Numbered from the stretch's first letter, positions 14,065-24,576 are shown. The stretch is DNA of 64,000 nt from Thermosulfurimonas sp. F29 (GCF_019688735.1 NZ_JAIFYA010000001.1:806001-870000), one strand, 5' to 3'. Notes: a model not told the origin generated them from the sequence alone. A program made the numbers and translations.

Positions 14065-16152
14065 TTAAACTCCCAAACTGAGGCGGGCGTCTACGGCCAC
14101 AACTCCTTGGCCTTTAGGGCAAACTATTAAAGGATTTATTTCTCCTTCGTTTAATTCCGGAAAATCGGTGGCCAGTTGGGCCAAATTTACGATGCTTTTT
14201 ACCAGAGCGGGGATATCGCTCTCGGGCTCTCCCCGTATTCCCTTAAGCAATGGATACGCCTTGATTTCACGCACCATCTCCAGCGCTTCCTCCGGAGACA
14301 GGGGGGCCAGCCGAAAGCTCACATCTTTCAAAATTTCCACATAGATACCCCCCAGGCCAAACATTACCAGAGGACCGAATTGAGAGTCGCGTGTGAATCC
14401 CACGATGGTTTCCTTTCCCCGGGAGACCATTTCCTGGACCAGAACTCCCAATACCGTAGCCCCCGGAACAGCCTGCCGGGCCCGCATAGTCATGGCTTGA
14501 AAAGCCTGGATCAATTCTTCGTCACTGCGAATATTGATCTTGACTCCCCCGACATCGCTTTTGTGGATTATCTGAGGGGAAACGATCTTCAGGACTACCG
14601 GATAGCCGATGGCTCGAGCAGCGATTACGGCCTCGTCGGTGGTACGGGCTATAAGAGACTTGGGAAAGCGAAAACCGTAAGCCTGAAGTATTTCCTTGAC
14701 TTCGTAATCAAATAGCTGGGAGCGATCCTCGGCACGCACTTGCTGGAGTATGGAAGCAGCTCGCTTAAAATCTACCGATGGCCGATGACGGGAAGCCGAA
14801 GGTTTACTACATCGGTATTGATAGAGCCATACTTTCTCAAGAGAGGTTATCGCTTCTTCAGGATAGGTAAAATGGGGAATTCTGTGTTTCAGGAGTTTTC
14901 GTCGGGCCTTCTTAATGCTTTCATGGCCTAAAAAACAGGCAACTATGGGTTTTGGACTCTTTCTTTTTCCCAGGTGTTCAGCAACCTCCTCGGGATCAAC
15001 GGTGGCGGTGCGGGAGAGGATTACGAGGAGGCTATCCAGGCGTTCGTCCTCAATGAGAATTTCCAGGGCTCCGGCATACCGCTGAGCATCGGCGTCACCG
15101 GTAATATCCACAGGATTAAAAAAAGCGGCATAGGGCGGGAGGATCTTCCGTAGTTTTTCCACCGTATCCGTGGAAAGAGTGGGTAATTCCAGAGTCGAGT
15201 GTTCGCAGGCATCTGCCGCCACGATACCCGGTCCTCCCGAATTGGTTAGAATGCCCAGATTGGGTCCCCGGGGCAGAGGCTGAAAAGCGAGGAGGAGAGC
15301 CAGATTGAAGAATTCACGGAGGGTATGGGCCCGAATGATTCCCGCCCTTCGCACCGCCGCCTCGAAGGCCACCTCCGAGCCGGCGAGAGACCCGGTATGT
15401 GAAGAAGCCGCCCGCGCTCCGGCAGCGGTCACCCCGCTCTTGAAGATGATTATAGGTTTTTTGCGGGCTATCCTCCTGGCTACTTCGGTAAAAGTGCGCC
15501 CGTCCTCGACGCCCTCCAGATATCCCATTATTACTCTGGTGTGGGGATCATCTCCCAAAAGACGCAAACATTCCAGCTCCGAAACATCACACTTGTTTCC
15601 CAAACTGATGAATCTTGAAAGTCCCACTTTTTCCGCTTTTGACCATTCCAGAAGGGCCAGGCACAGGGCTCCGGATTGTGAAAAGAAACCTATGTGCCCC
15701 CTGAGGGGTTTCAGGGCGGCAAAAGTGGCATTAACCCGATGATAGGTGTCCAGAATCCCTAAACAGTTGGGACCTATGACCCTGATACCGAACCTTTTAG
15801 CAACTTCACCAAGCTCCTGTTCCAGTCTGGCTCCCTCCCGTCCGGATTCCTTAAAGCCCGCCGAAAGAACTACCGCCGCCCCGATACCTTTATGGCCACA
15901 CTCTTCTAGAATCCTGGGTACGAGAGGAGCCCTTACCGCTACTACAGCCAGATCAATCTTATCCGGTACCGCTGTGACTGAGGGATAAGCTCTGAGCCCC
16001 GCGATTTCTGAGGCCTTGGGATTTATGGGATATATCCTTCCCGAAAACCCACTCTCAAGAAGATTGCGAACCACATCGTGCCCTACCTTGCCGGGCTCAC
16101 GCGCTGCTCCGATAACAGCAATGGATTCGGGATTAAAAAATTTTTCCATCAT
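14065..16152 (-). CDS. Acyl-CoA synthetase (ADP-forming), fused alpha-beta type
   Basis: A product of 695 residues. The CoA-binding Rossmann domain begins FFNPESIAVIGAAREPGKVGH. The succinyl-CoA-ligase-like domains carry IGPNCLGI and the SHTGSLAG active-site histidine region. After a linker (about 440-480) an ATP-grasp domain follows (PVVLKIVSPQIIHKSDVGGV, then NEGEINPLIV). The enzyme class interconverts acyl-CoA, ADP and Pi with acid, CoA and ATP, typically acetate in anaerobes. All domains are present, so it is probably active. It precedes the DRTGG gene in the same direction; the IS110 insertion begins four bases after its stop codon. Confidence 0.9.
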   Translation of the reverse strand: MMEKFFNPESIAVIGAAREPGKVGHDVVRNLLESGFSGRIYPINPKASEIAGLRAYPSVTAVPDKIDLAVVAVRAPLVPRILEECGHKGIGAAVVLSAGFKESGREGARLEQELGEVAKRFGIRVIGPNCLGILDTYHRVNATFAALKPLRGHIGFFSQSGALCLALLEWSKAEKVGLSRFISLGNKCDVSELECLRLLGDDPHTRVIMGYLEGVEDGRTFTEVARRIARKKPIIIFKSGVTAAGARAASSHTGSLAGSEVAFEAAVRRAGIIRAHTLREFFNLALLLAFQPLPRGPNLGILTNSGGPGIVAADACEHSTLELPTLSTDTVEKLRKILPPYAAFFNPVDITGDADAQRYAGALEILIEDERLDSLLVILSRTATVDPEEVAEHLGKRKSPKPIVACFLGHESIKKARRKLLKHRIPHFTYPEEAITSLEKVWLYQYRCSKPSASRHRPSVDFKRAASILQQVRAEDRSQLFDYEVKEILQAYGFRFPKSLIARTTDEAVIAARAIGYPVVLKIVSPQIIHKSDVGGVKINIRSDEELIQAFQAMTMRARQAVPGATVLGVLVQEMVSRGKETIVGFTRDSQFGPLVMFGLGGIYVEILKDVSFRLAPLSPEEALEMVREIKAYPLLKGIRGEPESDIPALVKSIVNLAQLATDFPELNEGEINPLIVCPKGQGVVAVDARLSLGV

Positions 16153-16195
16153 TGAGCGTCCCCTTGTCTCTTCCGGTAGGATCCTCTCCGGATCA

Positions 16196-16201
16196 ATTAT
16201 A
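16196..16201 (-). promoter_or_regulatory. -10 element upstream of the acyl-CoA synthetase gene
   Basis: A perfect TATAAT on the minus strand, giving a leader of about 35-40 bases before ATG 16152. The -35 (TTTCAT at 16-base spacing) is weak. Apart from this and the plus-strand ribosome site near 16378, I see nothing notable in 16153-16387. Confidence 0.4.
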
Positions 16202-16387
16202 GCTGTTCACCTTCGAAATGAAAGGATGAATTTTATTTGCGGAAAAGCGATTGTAGCTGAATAATCCCTTCTCGAAACGACCGCCTATTAACCAGTTCAC
16301 CCGGAAGGGGGGATCTGGATGGCCTCTGAACAGACCGAGCTTTTTGCCCAGGAGTTTTCGGGGTAAAATGCCCGTGAGGAGGGCAAA

Positions 16388-17209
16388 GTGCGGTTGACCT
16401 TGTTTTTATTTTTGATGGTGATTTTTACCGGTTGCGTGGCCTCTCAGGAGCAGTTGCAGGATCTCTCCGTGCGGATCTCCGCGCTGGAGACTCAGGCCTC
16501 CCTTCAGGAAAAGCGGCTTTCGGCCCTGGAAAAGGCCCTTCGCGAGCAAAAACAGAGGCTCGCCGCTCTGGAAAAGCGTCTCTCGGCCCTGGAGAAGGCC
16601 ACCGGAACCCTTACCGAAAAGAGGGCCGAGATCCTGGCCGAGATAGACAGGACCCGGGCCGAAATAGCTCGACTTAACGGTCTCCTTGAGGAGTTATCCT
16701 ATCAGCAGAAGCAGGATCGGGAGGCCTTCTCCGAGTTTCAGGGGGAGGTTCTTCGTCGACTGAGCGCCCTGGAGAAGGGGAAGACCCCGTCCGGCGAATC
16801 CGCCCGGGTGCAGAAGAGCCCCCCGGAAAAGCCTTCGGAGGAGGACCTCTATAAAGAAGGACTCTCCGCGTTAAAGCAGAAAGACTACGAAGCGGCACGC
16901 CGGGTCTTCCGCCGGTACCTGGAACTCTATCCCCGGGGGAAGTACGCCGCCAACGCCTACTTCTGGATCGGCGAGACCTATTACGCGGAGAAACGCTACG
17001 AGGAGGCCATTCTGGAATACCAGAAGGTCATCGACCGGTACCCCAAGCACTACAAGGTTCCGGCGGCGCTTCTCAAGCAGGGGCTTTCCTTTCTCCGCAT
17101 CGGGGACACCGAGGCCGCCCGGATCCTCTTCCGCAAGATCGTGAAGCAGTATCCCCGCAGCGAACAGGCCCCCCTCGCCCGGAAATACCTGAAGCGTTTG
17201 CGTCGTTGA
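16388..17209 (+). CDS. CpoB/YbgF-like periplasmic lipoprotein
   Basis: A product of 273 residues. A lipoprotein signal ends in the lipobox FTGC. An unusually regular coiled coil follows (about 20-130, repeated LSALEKRL-type heptads), then a proline/lysine linker. Tandem TPR units (about 150-270) contain YKEGLSALKQKDYEAARRVFRRYLELYP, YFWIGETYYAEKRYEEAILEYQKVI and LKQGLSFLRIGDTEAARILF. This is the architecture of CpoB, which coordinates the Tol system with peptidoglycan synthesis, but no tol genes are nearby. It starts with GTG after GAGGAGGG. Confidence 0.8.
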   Translation: MRLTLFLFLMVIFTGCVASQEQLQDLSVRISALETQASLQEKRLSALEKALREQKQRLAALEKRLSALEKATGTLTEKRAEILAEIDRTRAEIARLNGLLEELSYQQKQDREAFSEFQGEVLRRLSALEKGKTPSGESARVQKSPPEKPSEEDLYKEGLSALKQKDYEAARRVFRRYLELYPRGKYAANAYFWIGETYYAEKRYEEAILEYQKVIDRYPKHYKVPAALLKQGLSFLRIGDTEAARILFRKIVKQYPRSEQAPLARKYLKRLRR

Positions 17210-17210
17210 G

Positions 17211-18257
17211 GTGCGTCTTTCCGCGGTCTTCTTTCTCATCCTGACCCTCCTTTCTCCCGCCCGGGGAGCCAAGGTGGGTCTTCTCTTCTCCGAGAAGAAC
17301 CCCTTAACCCCCCGGGCCGTGGCCCTGGCCTGGGAGATGGCCTCGAGTTTCCGGCTGGAGGGGCTTCCCCTGGGGCTGGCCGTTTACGATCCCGGGCCGG
17401 GAGGTAAGAAGGCCCTTTCGGCGGTGCGCCGGGCCCGCAGCGAGGGGGTCTCCCTTCTCATAGGTCCCCTGGACCCCGCCGCAAACGAAGCGGCCCTCAC
17501 CGCGGCCCGGGCCTTCGGCCTCCCTATCGTCCTCCTGGCCGGTGATCTGGACCCCCTCAAGATACCGGGGGAACCCTTCCGGGGAGTCTTCCGCACCGGT
17601 CTCTCCCCCCGCCTGGCCGCCAAGGGAATCCTCCGGTGCCTGGCCGCCCGGGGGGTAAAGCGGGTAGGCCTCCTCCTTTCCCTGAACCGTGAAGGGCGCA
17701 CCGGCCTCAAGTGGCTCCGCATATACGCCTGGGAATACCGCCTGCGGATCCAAAAGACCGTCTGGTTCGGGCCGGAGGACACCTACCTCTACCCCAAGTT
17801 CGAGGACCTCCTTTCCGCCGAGGCGGTGATCGTGTGGAGCGATCGGAAAAGCGCGGCCAAGGTGGCCCGGGCCCTCAGGGATTACGGGCTCCGCATCCCG
17901 GTGGTGTTCGGGCCGGAGGTGGCGGACGAGGAATTTCTCGCCGCCCACGGGGAACTCACCGGTTATCCCTTTCCGGCCACCGCCCTGTATCTTCCGGCGA
18001 GAGTCCGGCTGACCGGTGGCAACCTTAGCCCGGAAACGGCGGCCCTGGTGGACGCCCTTTACCTGATCCGAACCGTGCTGGCGAAGGGCCTTCCTCTTAC
18101 GGAGAGGTCCCTCGAGGAACTAAAGAAGGTCCGTCTTCCGGGAGGCACTTACTACCTTTCCTCGGACGACCACTACGGTCTCCTTCCGGAAAGTGTGGGT
18201 CTTTTCACCTACGGTCCCGAGGGCTTCCGCGTCTACTGCGCTCCAGAGTTTCCGTGA
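17211..18257 (+). CDS. Periplasmic binding protein, type I (branched-chain amino acid receptor fold)
   Basis: A product of 348 residues with an N-terminal signal peptide (MRLSAVFFLILTLLSPARGA) and a periplasmic-binding-protein type I fold: VGLLFSEKNPLTPRAVALAWEMA, then LLIGPLDPAANEAAL, LPIVLLAGD, VKRVGLLLS and FEDLLSAEAVIVWSDRKSAAKVARAL. The fold is shared with LivK and with LpoA-type penicillin-binding-protein activators. No transporter genes adjoin, and it begins one base after the cpoB-like stop. An LpoA-like role in envelope growth is thus as plausible as transport. The 3' end overlaps the convergent heptosyltransferase gene by 53 bases. Confidence 0.7.
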   Translation: MRLSAVFFLILTLLSPARGAKVGLLFSEKNPLTPRAVALAWEMASSFRLEGLPLGLAVYDPGPGGKKALSAVRRARSEGVSLLIGPLDPAANEAALTAARAFGLPIVLLAGDLDPLKIPGEPFRGVFRTGLSPRLAAKGILRCLAARGVKRVGLLLSLNREGRTGLKWLRIYAWEYRLRIQKTVWFGPEDTYLYPKFEDLLSAEAVIVWSDRKSAAKVARALRDYGLRIPVVFGPEVADEEFLAAHGELTGYPFPATALYLPARVRLTGGNLSPETAALVDALYLIRTVLAKGLPLTERSLEELKKVRLPGGTYYLSSDDHYGLLPESVGLFTYGPEGFRVYCAPEFP

Positions 18258-19248
18258 GGGCCTGCAGGACTTCCTCCGGGGAAATTCCGGACATGCAGCG
18301 GGGTTCGGGACAGGATCTGCGGAAGCAGGGACTGCAGGGAAGCCCCGCGCGGAGCACCCGGTGTCCCTCTCCGAAGGGGCCGGTGCGCCACGGGGCGGTG
18401 GGTCCGAAGAGAGCCACCACCGGCCTTCCCAGGGCCGCGGCCAGGTGCATGGGGCCGGTGTCCACGGAGACCACCGCCGCGGCCCCGGAAAGGATTCCCG
18501 CAAGTTCCTTCAGGCTCAGCCGACCGGAGAGATCCGTGCCCCTCAGGGCCAACCCGGCCAGGTAGTCCCGATCCCCGGGACCCCCTATCCAGAGCAGGGG
18601 AAGCCCCAGGGCACACGCTCTCCCGGCAAGGTCCCTCCAGTGCTCATCGGGCCAGAGCTTGGTGGGCCATCGGGTGGCCGGGATAAAGACCAGCCAGGGC
18701 GGAGGCGGAAGACGGAGCCTTCGCCCCACGGTCTCTGCGGAGGGATGCGGGGGCAGGGGGAATTCCACCGGTTCGGGCCTTCCTCCCAGGTGTTCCGCCG
18801 CGGAGAGGTAACGCCTTACGGCGTGAAGATCCGGATCGTAAGGCGGGAGCTTCTCCGTAAGCACCAGAGGGCTTCCCTCCCGGTGGTTGGCAAAGCCGAT
18901 CCTGCGCCGGGAACGGGCCAGAGCCACCACCAGAGCGCTCTTGAGAAGCCCCTGGAGGTCTAGCACCGCGTCGTAGCGCTCGGCACGGAGGTCCTGCAGG
19001 AACTTCCGCGCCAGGGACCATCCCCGGGGAAGGGTGCGGGGGTTGCGGAGACAGCGAAGAATCCGCCGTCGGGGGAAGACCAGCAGCCGTTCTATCAAAG
19101 GGTGTCCCGCAAGCAGCTCCGCCTGCTCCTCCTCCACCACCCAGTGGATGGCGAGTCCCGGATGCACCCGCTTGAGCGCGGCAAGCACCGGAAGCGTCTG
19201 CACCACATCCCCCAGAGCGGAAAGCTTCACCAGGAGGAGTTTTTTCAT
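18205..19248 (-). CDS. LPS heptosyltransferase (GT9, WaaC/WaaF type)
   Basis: A GT-B glycosyltransferase of 347 residues that adds ADP-heptose to the LPS inner core. It starts [24 protein letters not shown], followed by LVFIPATRWPTKLWPDEHW (WaaC-like) and VVSVDTGPMHLAAALGRPVVALFGPT. It ends with the cysteine-rich segment CSPCFRRSCPEPRCM common in this family. It is translated from an ATGA overlap with the end of uvrA, an odd operon partner. The 3' end overlaps the opposite-strand binding-protein gene. Confidence 0.9.
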   Translation of the reverse strand: MKKLLLVKLSALGDVVQTLPVLAALKRVHPGLAIHWVVEEEQAELLAGHPLIERLLVFPRRRILRCLRNPRTLPRGWSLARKFLQDLRAERYDAVLDLQGLLKSALVVALARSRRRIGFANHREGSPLVLTEKLPPYDPDLHAVRRYLSAAEHLGGRPEPVEFPLPPHPSAETVGRRLRLPPPPWLVFIPATRWPTKLWPDEHWRDLAGRACALGLPLLWIGGPGDRDYLAGLALRGTDLSGRLSLKELAGILSGAAAVVSVDTGPMHLAAALGRPVVALFGPTAPWRTGPFGEGHRVLRAGLPCSPCFRRSCPEPRCMSGISPEEVLQALTETLERSRRGSPRDRR

Positions 19249-22200
19249 CGTCCTCTATCCAGGTACTCTCGCAGGGCCCGGGCCGTGGGGGTGTCCAGGG
19301 AGAGCAACCCCTCCGGCGGGCCCTGGTAAAGGAGTTTCCCACCGGCTTCCCCTCCCTCCGGCCCCAGGTCCACGATCCAGTCCGCCTCCCTGACGACCTC
19401 GAGATTGTGTTCGATCACCACCACGGTGTGTCCCCGGTCCACCAGACCGTGAAGGAGGCGCATGAGCTTTTGCACATCCGCCAGGTGCAGTCCGGTGGAG
19501 GGTTCGTCCAGCACATAGAGGGTGCCGCCGCGTCCGCCCTTTACGAACTCCGTAGCGAGCTTTACCCGCTGGGCCTCGCCCCCGGAGAGGGTGGGGCTGG
19601 GCTGTCCCAGGGTGAGGTAGTCCAGCCCCAGGTCGCACAGAATTTCCAGAGGGCGCCGGATCTCGGGCACCGCCTCGAAGAACTCCCGGGCCTCCTCCAT
19701 GGTCATCTGAAGGACCTCGGCGATGTTGCGTCCCCGATAACGCACCGCCAGCGTCTCCTCGTTGTAGCGCGTCCCGCCACACAGGGCACAGGTCTGGTAC
19801 ACCTCCGGCAGAAACTTCATCTCCACCCGGATGAGCCCCTGCCCCTTGCAGGCCGGACACCTTCCCTCCTCCACATTAAAGGAGAACCGGCTTTCGGTGT
19901 AGCCCCGGGCCCGTGCTTCCGGGAGACCGGCGAACAGTCGCCTTATGGCGGTCATAAATCCCACATAGGTGGCCGGGGTGGAGCGAGGGGTGCGGCCGAT
20001 GGGGGAATGATCCACGGAAAGGACCCGGCGCAGGTTTTCGTGACCCTCGATCCGCCGGCACCCCACCGGTTTCCCGCGGCCGGAAAGGATCCGGTGGAGA
20101 CTCTGAAAGAGCACCTCCATGACCAGGGTGGACTTGCCGGAGCCGGACACTCCGGTCACCACGGTAAGGGCCCCCAGGGGGAAACGTACGGTGAGGTCCT
20201 TGAGGTTGCGGAACCGGGCCCCGTGAACGGTTACGAACCGTTCGGGACGGCGTGCGCGGCCGGAAAGCCGGTAGCGTCCGCGATCGGAAAGCACCCGGGC
20301 GGTCACCGAACGGGAGGCCCGGGAAAGTCCCTCCGGAGGACCGCAGTAGACCACCTCCCCGCCCCGACGACCGCCACCGGGACCCAGGTCCACCACCAGG
20401 TCCGCGGCCCGGATGGTGTCCTCGTCGTGTTCCACCACGATTACGGTATTGCCCCGGTCGCGGAGGCGTTTGAGGGCCGCGAGCAGCCGTTCCGTGTCCC
20501 GGGGATGGAGCCCGATGGTGGGCTCGTCCAGTATGTAGGCCACCCCGGTGAGGTTGGAGCCGAGTTCGGCGGCCAGCCTCACCCGCTGGGCCTCGCCCCC
20601 GGAAAGGCTTTCCCCCGGACGGGAGAGACTCAGGTAGGGCAGCCCCACCTCGATCAGGAATTCCAGCCGGGAAGTGATCTCCCGTACGAGGGGGGCGGCG
20701 ATCTCCGCCGCCCTTCCGGAAAAGGACAGCTTCCGCAGAAACTCCCGCAGCTCCGCCGCGGAAAGATCGGACAGTTCGGCGATGTTCCGTCCTCCCACGC
20801 GGAAGGCCAGGGCCTCGGGGCGAAGGCGGCTTCCCCCGCAGGAGGGACAGGGGTTCCCGCTTTTCTCTCCGAGCCCTCCGCATTCCGAACAGGCCCCGGC
20901 CCTGGTGTTGAAGGAAAAAAGGAGGGGATCCGGCTCCGGGAGGCTCACCCCGCAGGCTGCGCAGCTCAGCCTCTCGCTCAGGAAAAGCTCCCCCTCCGGA
21001 GACCAGATCACCGCCTCGCCCCCGCCCCCGGAAAGCGCCTCCGCCAGGAGATCTCGCAGGTGATCCGCCCTCTCGGGCCTCACCTCCACCTCCCCCACCA
21101 CCACCTCGATGGTGTGTTCCCGGAAACGGGAGAGTTCCGGAAACGGGGGGATGGAAAGGAACCTTCCGTCCACCCGCACCTCGTCGTATCCGGCCCGGTG
21201 GGCCCTTTCGAAGACGGGACGATGGTACCCCTTGCGCCGGCGCACCCGGGGGGAGAGGATCTTTACCGTGCGGCCGGAAAACTCCGAGAGGATTCTTTCG
21301 GCCAGATCCTCCCGGCGGACCCTGGAGAGGGGGCGTCCGCAGCGGGGGCAGTGGGGTTCCCCCACCCGGGCGAAGAGAAGACGCAGGTAGGGAAGGATCT
21401 CGGTGAGGGTCCCCACGGTGGAGCGGGGCCCGGGGCGGCTGGAGCGCTGTTCCAGGGCCGCGGTGGGGGGAAGCCCCGCGATGAGGTCCACCTCGGGTTC
21501 CTCGTGGAGTTTCACGAACTGTCGCAGGTAGGCCGGAAGGCTCTCTAGATACCGCCGCTGGCCCTCGGCGAAAATGAGATCAAAGGCCAGAGTGGATTTA
21601 CCCGAGCCGGATACGCCGGTCACCACGATGAGCTTTTCCCGGGGCAGATCCAGATCGATGTTTTTCAGGTTGTGGTGCCGGGCTCCCCGAAGGCTGATCA
21701 CCCGCGGGGAAGGGGATTCCCTTTCCGGAGAACCCTTTCCTTCCAGGCGGATTTCTCCGGAAAGATAGCGTCTCAGCCAGACCCCGGTGGGCGTATCCTT
21801 TTCCAGGAGTTCCCGGACCGGCCCCTGATGAAGGAGGTGTCCTCCGGCCTCGCCACCCTCCGGACCGAGCTCGATCACCCAGTCCGCGGAAAGGACCACC
21901 TCGGGATGGTGTTCCACGGCCACCACGGTGTGCCCGCGACTTACCAGCCCCCGTAAGGCCGAGAGGAGTTTTTCCACATCCCGCAGGTGGAGTCCCACGG
22001 TGGGTTCGTCCAGGATGAGGAGGGCTCGCCTGTTCTCGGGCAGGGCGAAGACGCGGGCCATTTTGAGACGCTGGGCCTCTCCACCGGAGAGGGTGGAAAG
22101 GGCCTGTCCCAGGCGCAGATAGGAAAGCCCCACCTCCGCCGCGGCCCGAAGCCTCCGGACCATCTCGGAATGGCCCCCGAAAAACTCCAGGGCCTCCTCC

Positions 22201-24503
22201 ACGGTAAGATCCAGGATCTCCGAGACATTGCGTCCCCGCCAGCGCACCGCGAGCACCTCCGGACGGAAGCGCCGGCCGCCGCAGGCCTCGCAGGGGAAGG
22301 TGAGGTCCGAAAGAAACTGCATCTCCACCACCTGATAACCCAGCCCCTCGCACTCCGGACAGCGCCCCTCCGGGGAGTTGAAGGAAAAGTGACTCTCGGA
22401 AAACCCCCGGGCCCTAGCCTCCGGTGAGGAGGCCAGGAGACGCCGGATGAGACCGTAGACCCCCAGGTAAGTGGCCACGGTGCCCCGAGGGGTGCGGGCC
22501 AGGGGACTCTGATCCAGGAGTTCCACCGCGTCGAAGACCTCGTGTCCGGAGAGAGAGGAGAAGCGACCCGGAGGCTCCGTGGCCTCCCCGCGCAGGCGCC
22601 TGAGGCCCCGCCAGAGACACAGCTCCACCAGGGTGGACTTTCCCGAACCCGAAACCCCGCAGACCACCGTGAGGGTCCCGTGCGGGATCCGAACGGTGAG
22701 GTCCTTGAGGTTGTTTTCCCTCGCCCCGGAAAGAACGAGGGCCGGCCGTGCCGCGAGATCCGGAGGGGGTTCGGGAGGGGCCGTCCTCCGCCTCTCCCGC
22801 TCGCGCAGGGCCTCCCCCGTGGGGGTCCCGGAGGAAAGCAACTCGCGGGGGGACCCCGCGAAGAGGAGCCGACCTCCCTCACGACCCGCCCCGGGGCCCA
22901 GGTCCACCACCAGGTCCGCCGAAAGGATCACCTCGGGGTCGTGCTCCACCACCACGGCGGTGTTCCCCCGCCGGGAAAGTTCCCGCAGAAAGTTCACCAC
23001 CCGCGCGGTATCCCGGGGATGGAGCCCGGTGGTGGGTTCGTCGAAGAGGTAGAGGGTCTCGGTGAGATCCGAGGAAAGGGCCCGGGTTAGAAGCACCCGG
23101 GCCACCTCGCCCCCGGAAAGGGTCCGGCTCTGCCGATCCAGGGTGAGGTAGGAGAGCCCCACCTCGTCCAGGTACCGCAGGCGCCGGTGGATCTCCCGGG
23201 CGAGCACCTCCTCGGCCCGGGGAAGATCCCGGGAAAGGAGTTCCTCTTCCAGGAAACGGCGGGCCTCGGCCACCGGAAGGGCGTAGAATTGTCCCAGGTT
23301 GAGTCCCCCCAGGAAGAACTGCAGGGCCTCCCGGCGAAAACGGGTCCCCCGGCAGAGCGGACACTCCCGGTAGGCCCGAAAACGGGAAAGCAGGATGCGC
23401 ACATGGGCCTTGTAGCGCCTGGACTCCAGCCAGTCGAAGAGTTCGCGCACCCCGTACCAGTCTCCGTCCCCGAAAAGGATCTTCCGGCGTACCTCCTCGG
23501 GCAATTCCCCCCAGGGTCGATCAAGAGGGATCCCCTCCCTACGGCAGTACTCCAGCAGGTCCTCCCGGACCTCCCAGGCGAAGGGCATGGTGAGCACGGT
23601 GATGGCCCCCTCCCGGAGGGACTTCCGCGGATCCGGCACCACCAGGTTCCAGTCGATGTCCAGCACCCGTCCGAACCCCCGACACTCCGGACAGGCCCCC
23701 AGGGGGCTGTTGAAGGAGAAGAGGTTGGGCGTTCGCCGGGGCACGGAAAGCCCGCAGTAGGGACACCTCTGGCGGTCGGTGAAGCGGAGTTCCCTTCCGT
23801 AGGAAAGGTGCACCCGCACCTCTCCGGCCATGGAAAAACCCCGCTCCAGGGCCTCGATCAGGCGTTCGCGACTCTCCGGGCCGATGGGGAGACGGTCGAG
23901 AACCACCTCCACCTCCTCGGGGAAACGCTCCACCTCCTCGATCTCGCACACCCGGTCGGCGGCAAAGACCCGGGTGTAGCCGGCCTGAAGAAGTCCCTTC
24001 CGGAGGAGTTCGGGGTCGCTTTCGGCCCGGACGGGCGCGGTGAGGACCGCCCGCTCTCCGCTTGTCTCCCGGAGGATCTTTTCCGCCGCCGTGGCGGGAT
24101 CGGTACTTATCACCGGTCTTCCGCAGGCCTCACATCTGGCTTCCGCGGCCCGGAAGTAGAGCATCTTGGCGAAGTGGGTGATCTCGGAAAGGGTCCCCAC
24201 CGTGGAGCGGGAGCTTCTCACCGGATTGATCTGGGCTATGGCTATGGCCGGGGGGATGTTTTCCACCAGATCCACCCTGGGGCGGGGCAGACGCTCGAAG
24301 TACTGCCGCACATAGGTGGAGAAGGTCTCGAGATAGCGCCTCTGGCCCTCGGCGAAAAGGGTGTCGAAGACCAGGCTGGACTTCCCCGATCCGGAGACCC
24401 CGGTCACCGCCACCACCCGGTAGAGGGGAATCTCCAGATCGAACCCCCTGAGATTGTGTTCCCGGCAATTTCGGAGGACTATTTTTCGATCCATTCCTTT
24501 CAT
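19245..24503 (-). CDS. uvrA: Double-length excinuclease subunit UvrA (tandem fusion)
   Basis: DNA damage recognition for nucleotide excision repair. The 1752 residues hold two complete UvrA-type units head to tail. The four ABC Walker A motifs lie near residues 41, 621, 967 and 1456, and the four LSGGE signatures near 463, 806, 1299 and 1638. Both halves keep their zinc-finger cysteines and a UvrB-binding region. Only the first half keeps the insertion domain between [10 protein letters not shown] and ECPLCRGTR. In the second half [10 protein letters not shown] joins CPSCGG almost directly, a loss of about 100 residues. UvrA normally dimerises, so this looks like a covalent pseudo-dimer. ATG 24503 fits a GAGG site; 24494 is possible. 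Confidence 0.92.
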   Translation of the reverse strand: MKGMDRKIVLRNCREHNLRGFDLEIPLYRVVAVTGVSGSGKSSLVFDTLFAEGQRRYLETFSTYVRQYFERLPRPRVDLVENIPPAIAIAQINPVRSSRSTVGTLSEITHFAKMLYFRAAEARCEACGRPVISTDPATAAEKILRETSGERAVLTAPVRAESDPELLRKGLLQAGYTRVFAADRVCEIEEVERFPEEVEVVLDRLPIGPESRERLIEALERGFSMAGEVRVHLSYGRELRFTDRQRCPYCGLSVPRRTPNLFSFNSPLGACPECRGFGRVLDIDWNLVVPDPRKSLREGAITVLTMPFAWEVREDLLEYCRREGIPLDRPWGELPEEVRRKILFGDGDWYGVRELFDWLESRRYKAHVRILLSRFRAYRECPLCRGTRFRREALQFFLGGLNLGQFYALPVAEARRFLEEELLSRDLPRAEEVLAREIHRRLRYLDEVGLSYLTLDRQSRTLSGGEVARVLLTRALSSDLTETLYLFDEPTTGLHPRDTARVVNFLRELSRRGNTAVVVEHDPEVILSADLVVDLGPGAGREGGRLLFAGSPRELLSSGTPTGEALRERERRRTAPPEPPPDLAARPALVLSGARENNLKDLTVRIPHGTLTVVCGVSGSGKSTLVELCLWRGLRRLRGEATEPPGRFSSLSGHEVFDAVELLDQSPLARTPRGTVATYLGVYGLIRRLLASSPEARARGFSESHFSFNSPEGRCPECEGLGYQVVEMQFLSDLTFPCEACGGRRFRPEVLAVRWRGRNVSEILDLTVEEALEFFGGHSEMVRRLRAAAEVGLSYLRLGQALSTLSGGEAQRLKMARVFALPENRRALLILDEPTVGLHLRDVEKLLSALRGLVSRGHTVVAVEHHPEVVLSADWVIELGPEGGEAGGHLLHQGPVRELLEKDTPTGVWLRRYLSGEIRLEGKGSPERESPSPRVISLRGARHHNLKNIDLDLPREKLIVVTGVSGSGKSTLAFDLIFAEGQRRYLESLPAYLRQFVKLHEEPEVDLIAGLPPTAALEQRSSRPGPRSTVGTLTEILPYLRLLFARVGEPHCPRCGRPLSRVRREDLAERILSEFSGRTVKILSPRVRRRKGYHRPVFERAHRAGYDEVRVDGRFLSIPPFPELSRFREHTIEVVVGEVEVRPERADHLRDLLAEALSGGGGEAVIWSPEGELFLSERLSCAACGVSLPEPDPLLFSFNTRAGACSECGGLGEKSGNPCPSCGGSRLRPEALAFRVGGRNIAELSDLSAAELREFLRKLSFSGRAAEIAAPLVREITSRLEFLIEVGLPYLSLSRPGESLSGGEAQRVRLAAELGSNLTGVAYILDEPTIGLHPRDTERLLAALKRLRDRGNTVIVVEHDEDTIRAADLVVDLGPGGGRRGGEVVYCGPPEGLSRASRSVTARVLSDRGRYRLSGRARRPERFVTVHGARFRNLKDLTVRFPLGALTVVTGVSGSGKSTLVMEVLFQSLHRILSGRGKPVGCRRIEGHENLRRVLSVDHSPIGRTPRSTPATYVGFMTAIRRLFAGLPEARARGYTESRFSFNVEEGRCPACKGQGLIRVEMKFLPEVYQTCALCGGTRYNEETLAVRYRGRNIAEVLQMTMEEAREFFEAVPEIRRPLEILCDLGLDYLTLGQPSPTLSGGEAQRVKLATEFVKGGRGGTLYVLDEPSTGLHLADVQKLMRLLHGLVDRGHTVVVIEHNLEVVREADWIVDLGPEGGEAGGKLLYQGPPEGLLSLDTPTARALREYLDRGR

Positions 24504-24576
24504 GTTTTCAAATCCTCTGAATGTGGTAAAAAGATTGAAAGATTTATGAACGGCACCGGGTTCTATTATGGAAAAA

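Noticed and set aside
14176-14715. Plus-strand frame of 179 codons inside the acyl-CoA synthetase gene
   Set aside because: Covers the conserved ATP-grasp domain in antisense and has no features of its own.
19407-21548. Long open frame of about 713 codons on the plus strand opposite uvrA
   Set aside because: Antisense shadow of a G+C-rich gene: Pro/Gly/Arg/His-rich, no domain, no ribosome site, and it covers conserved UvrA sequence.
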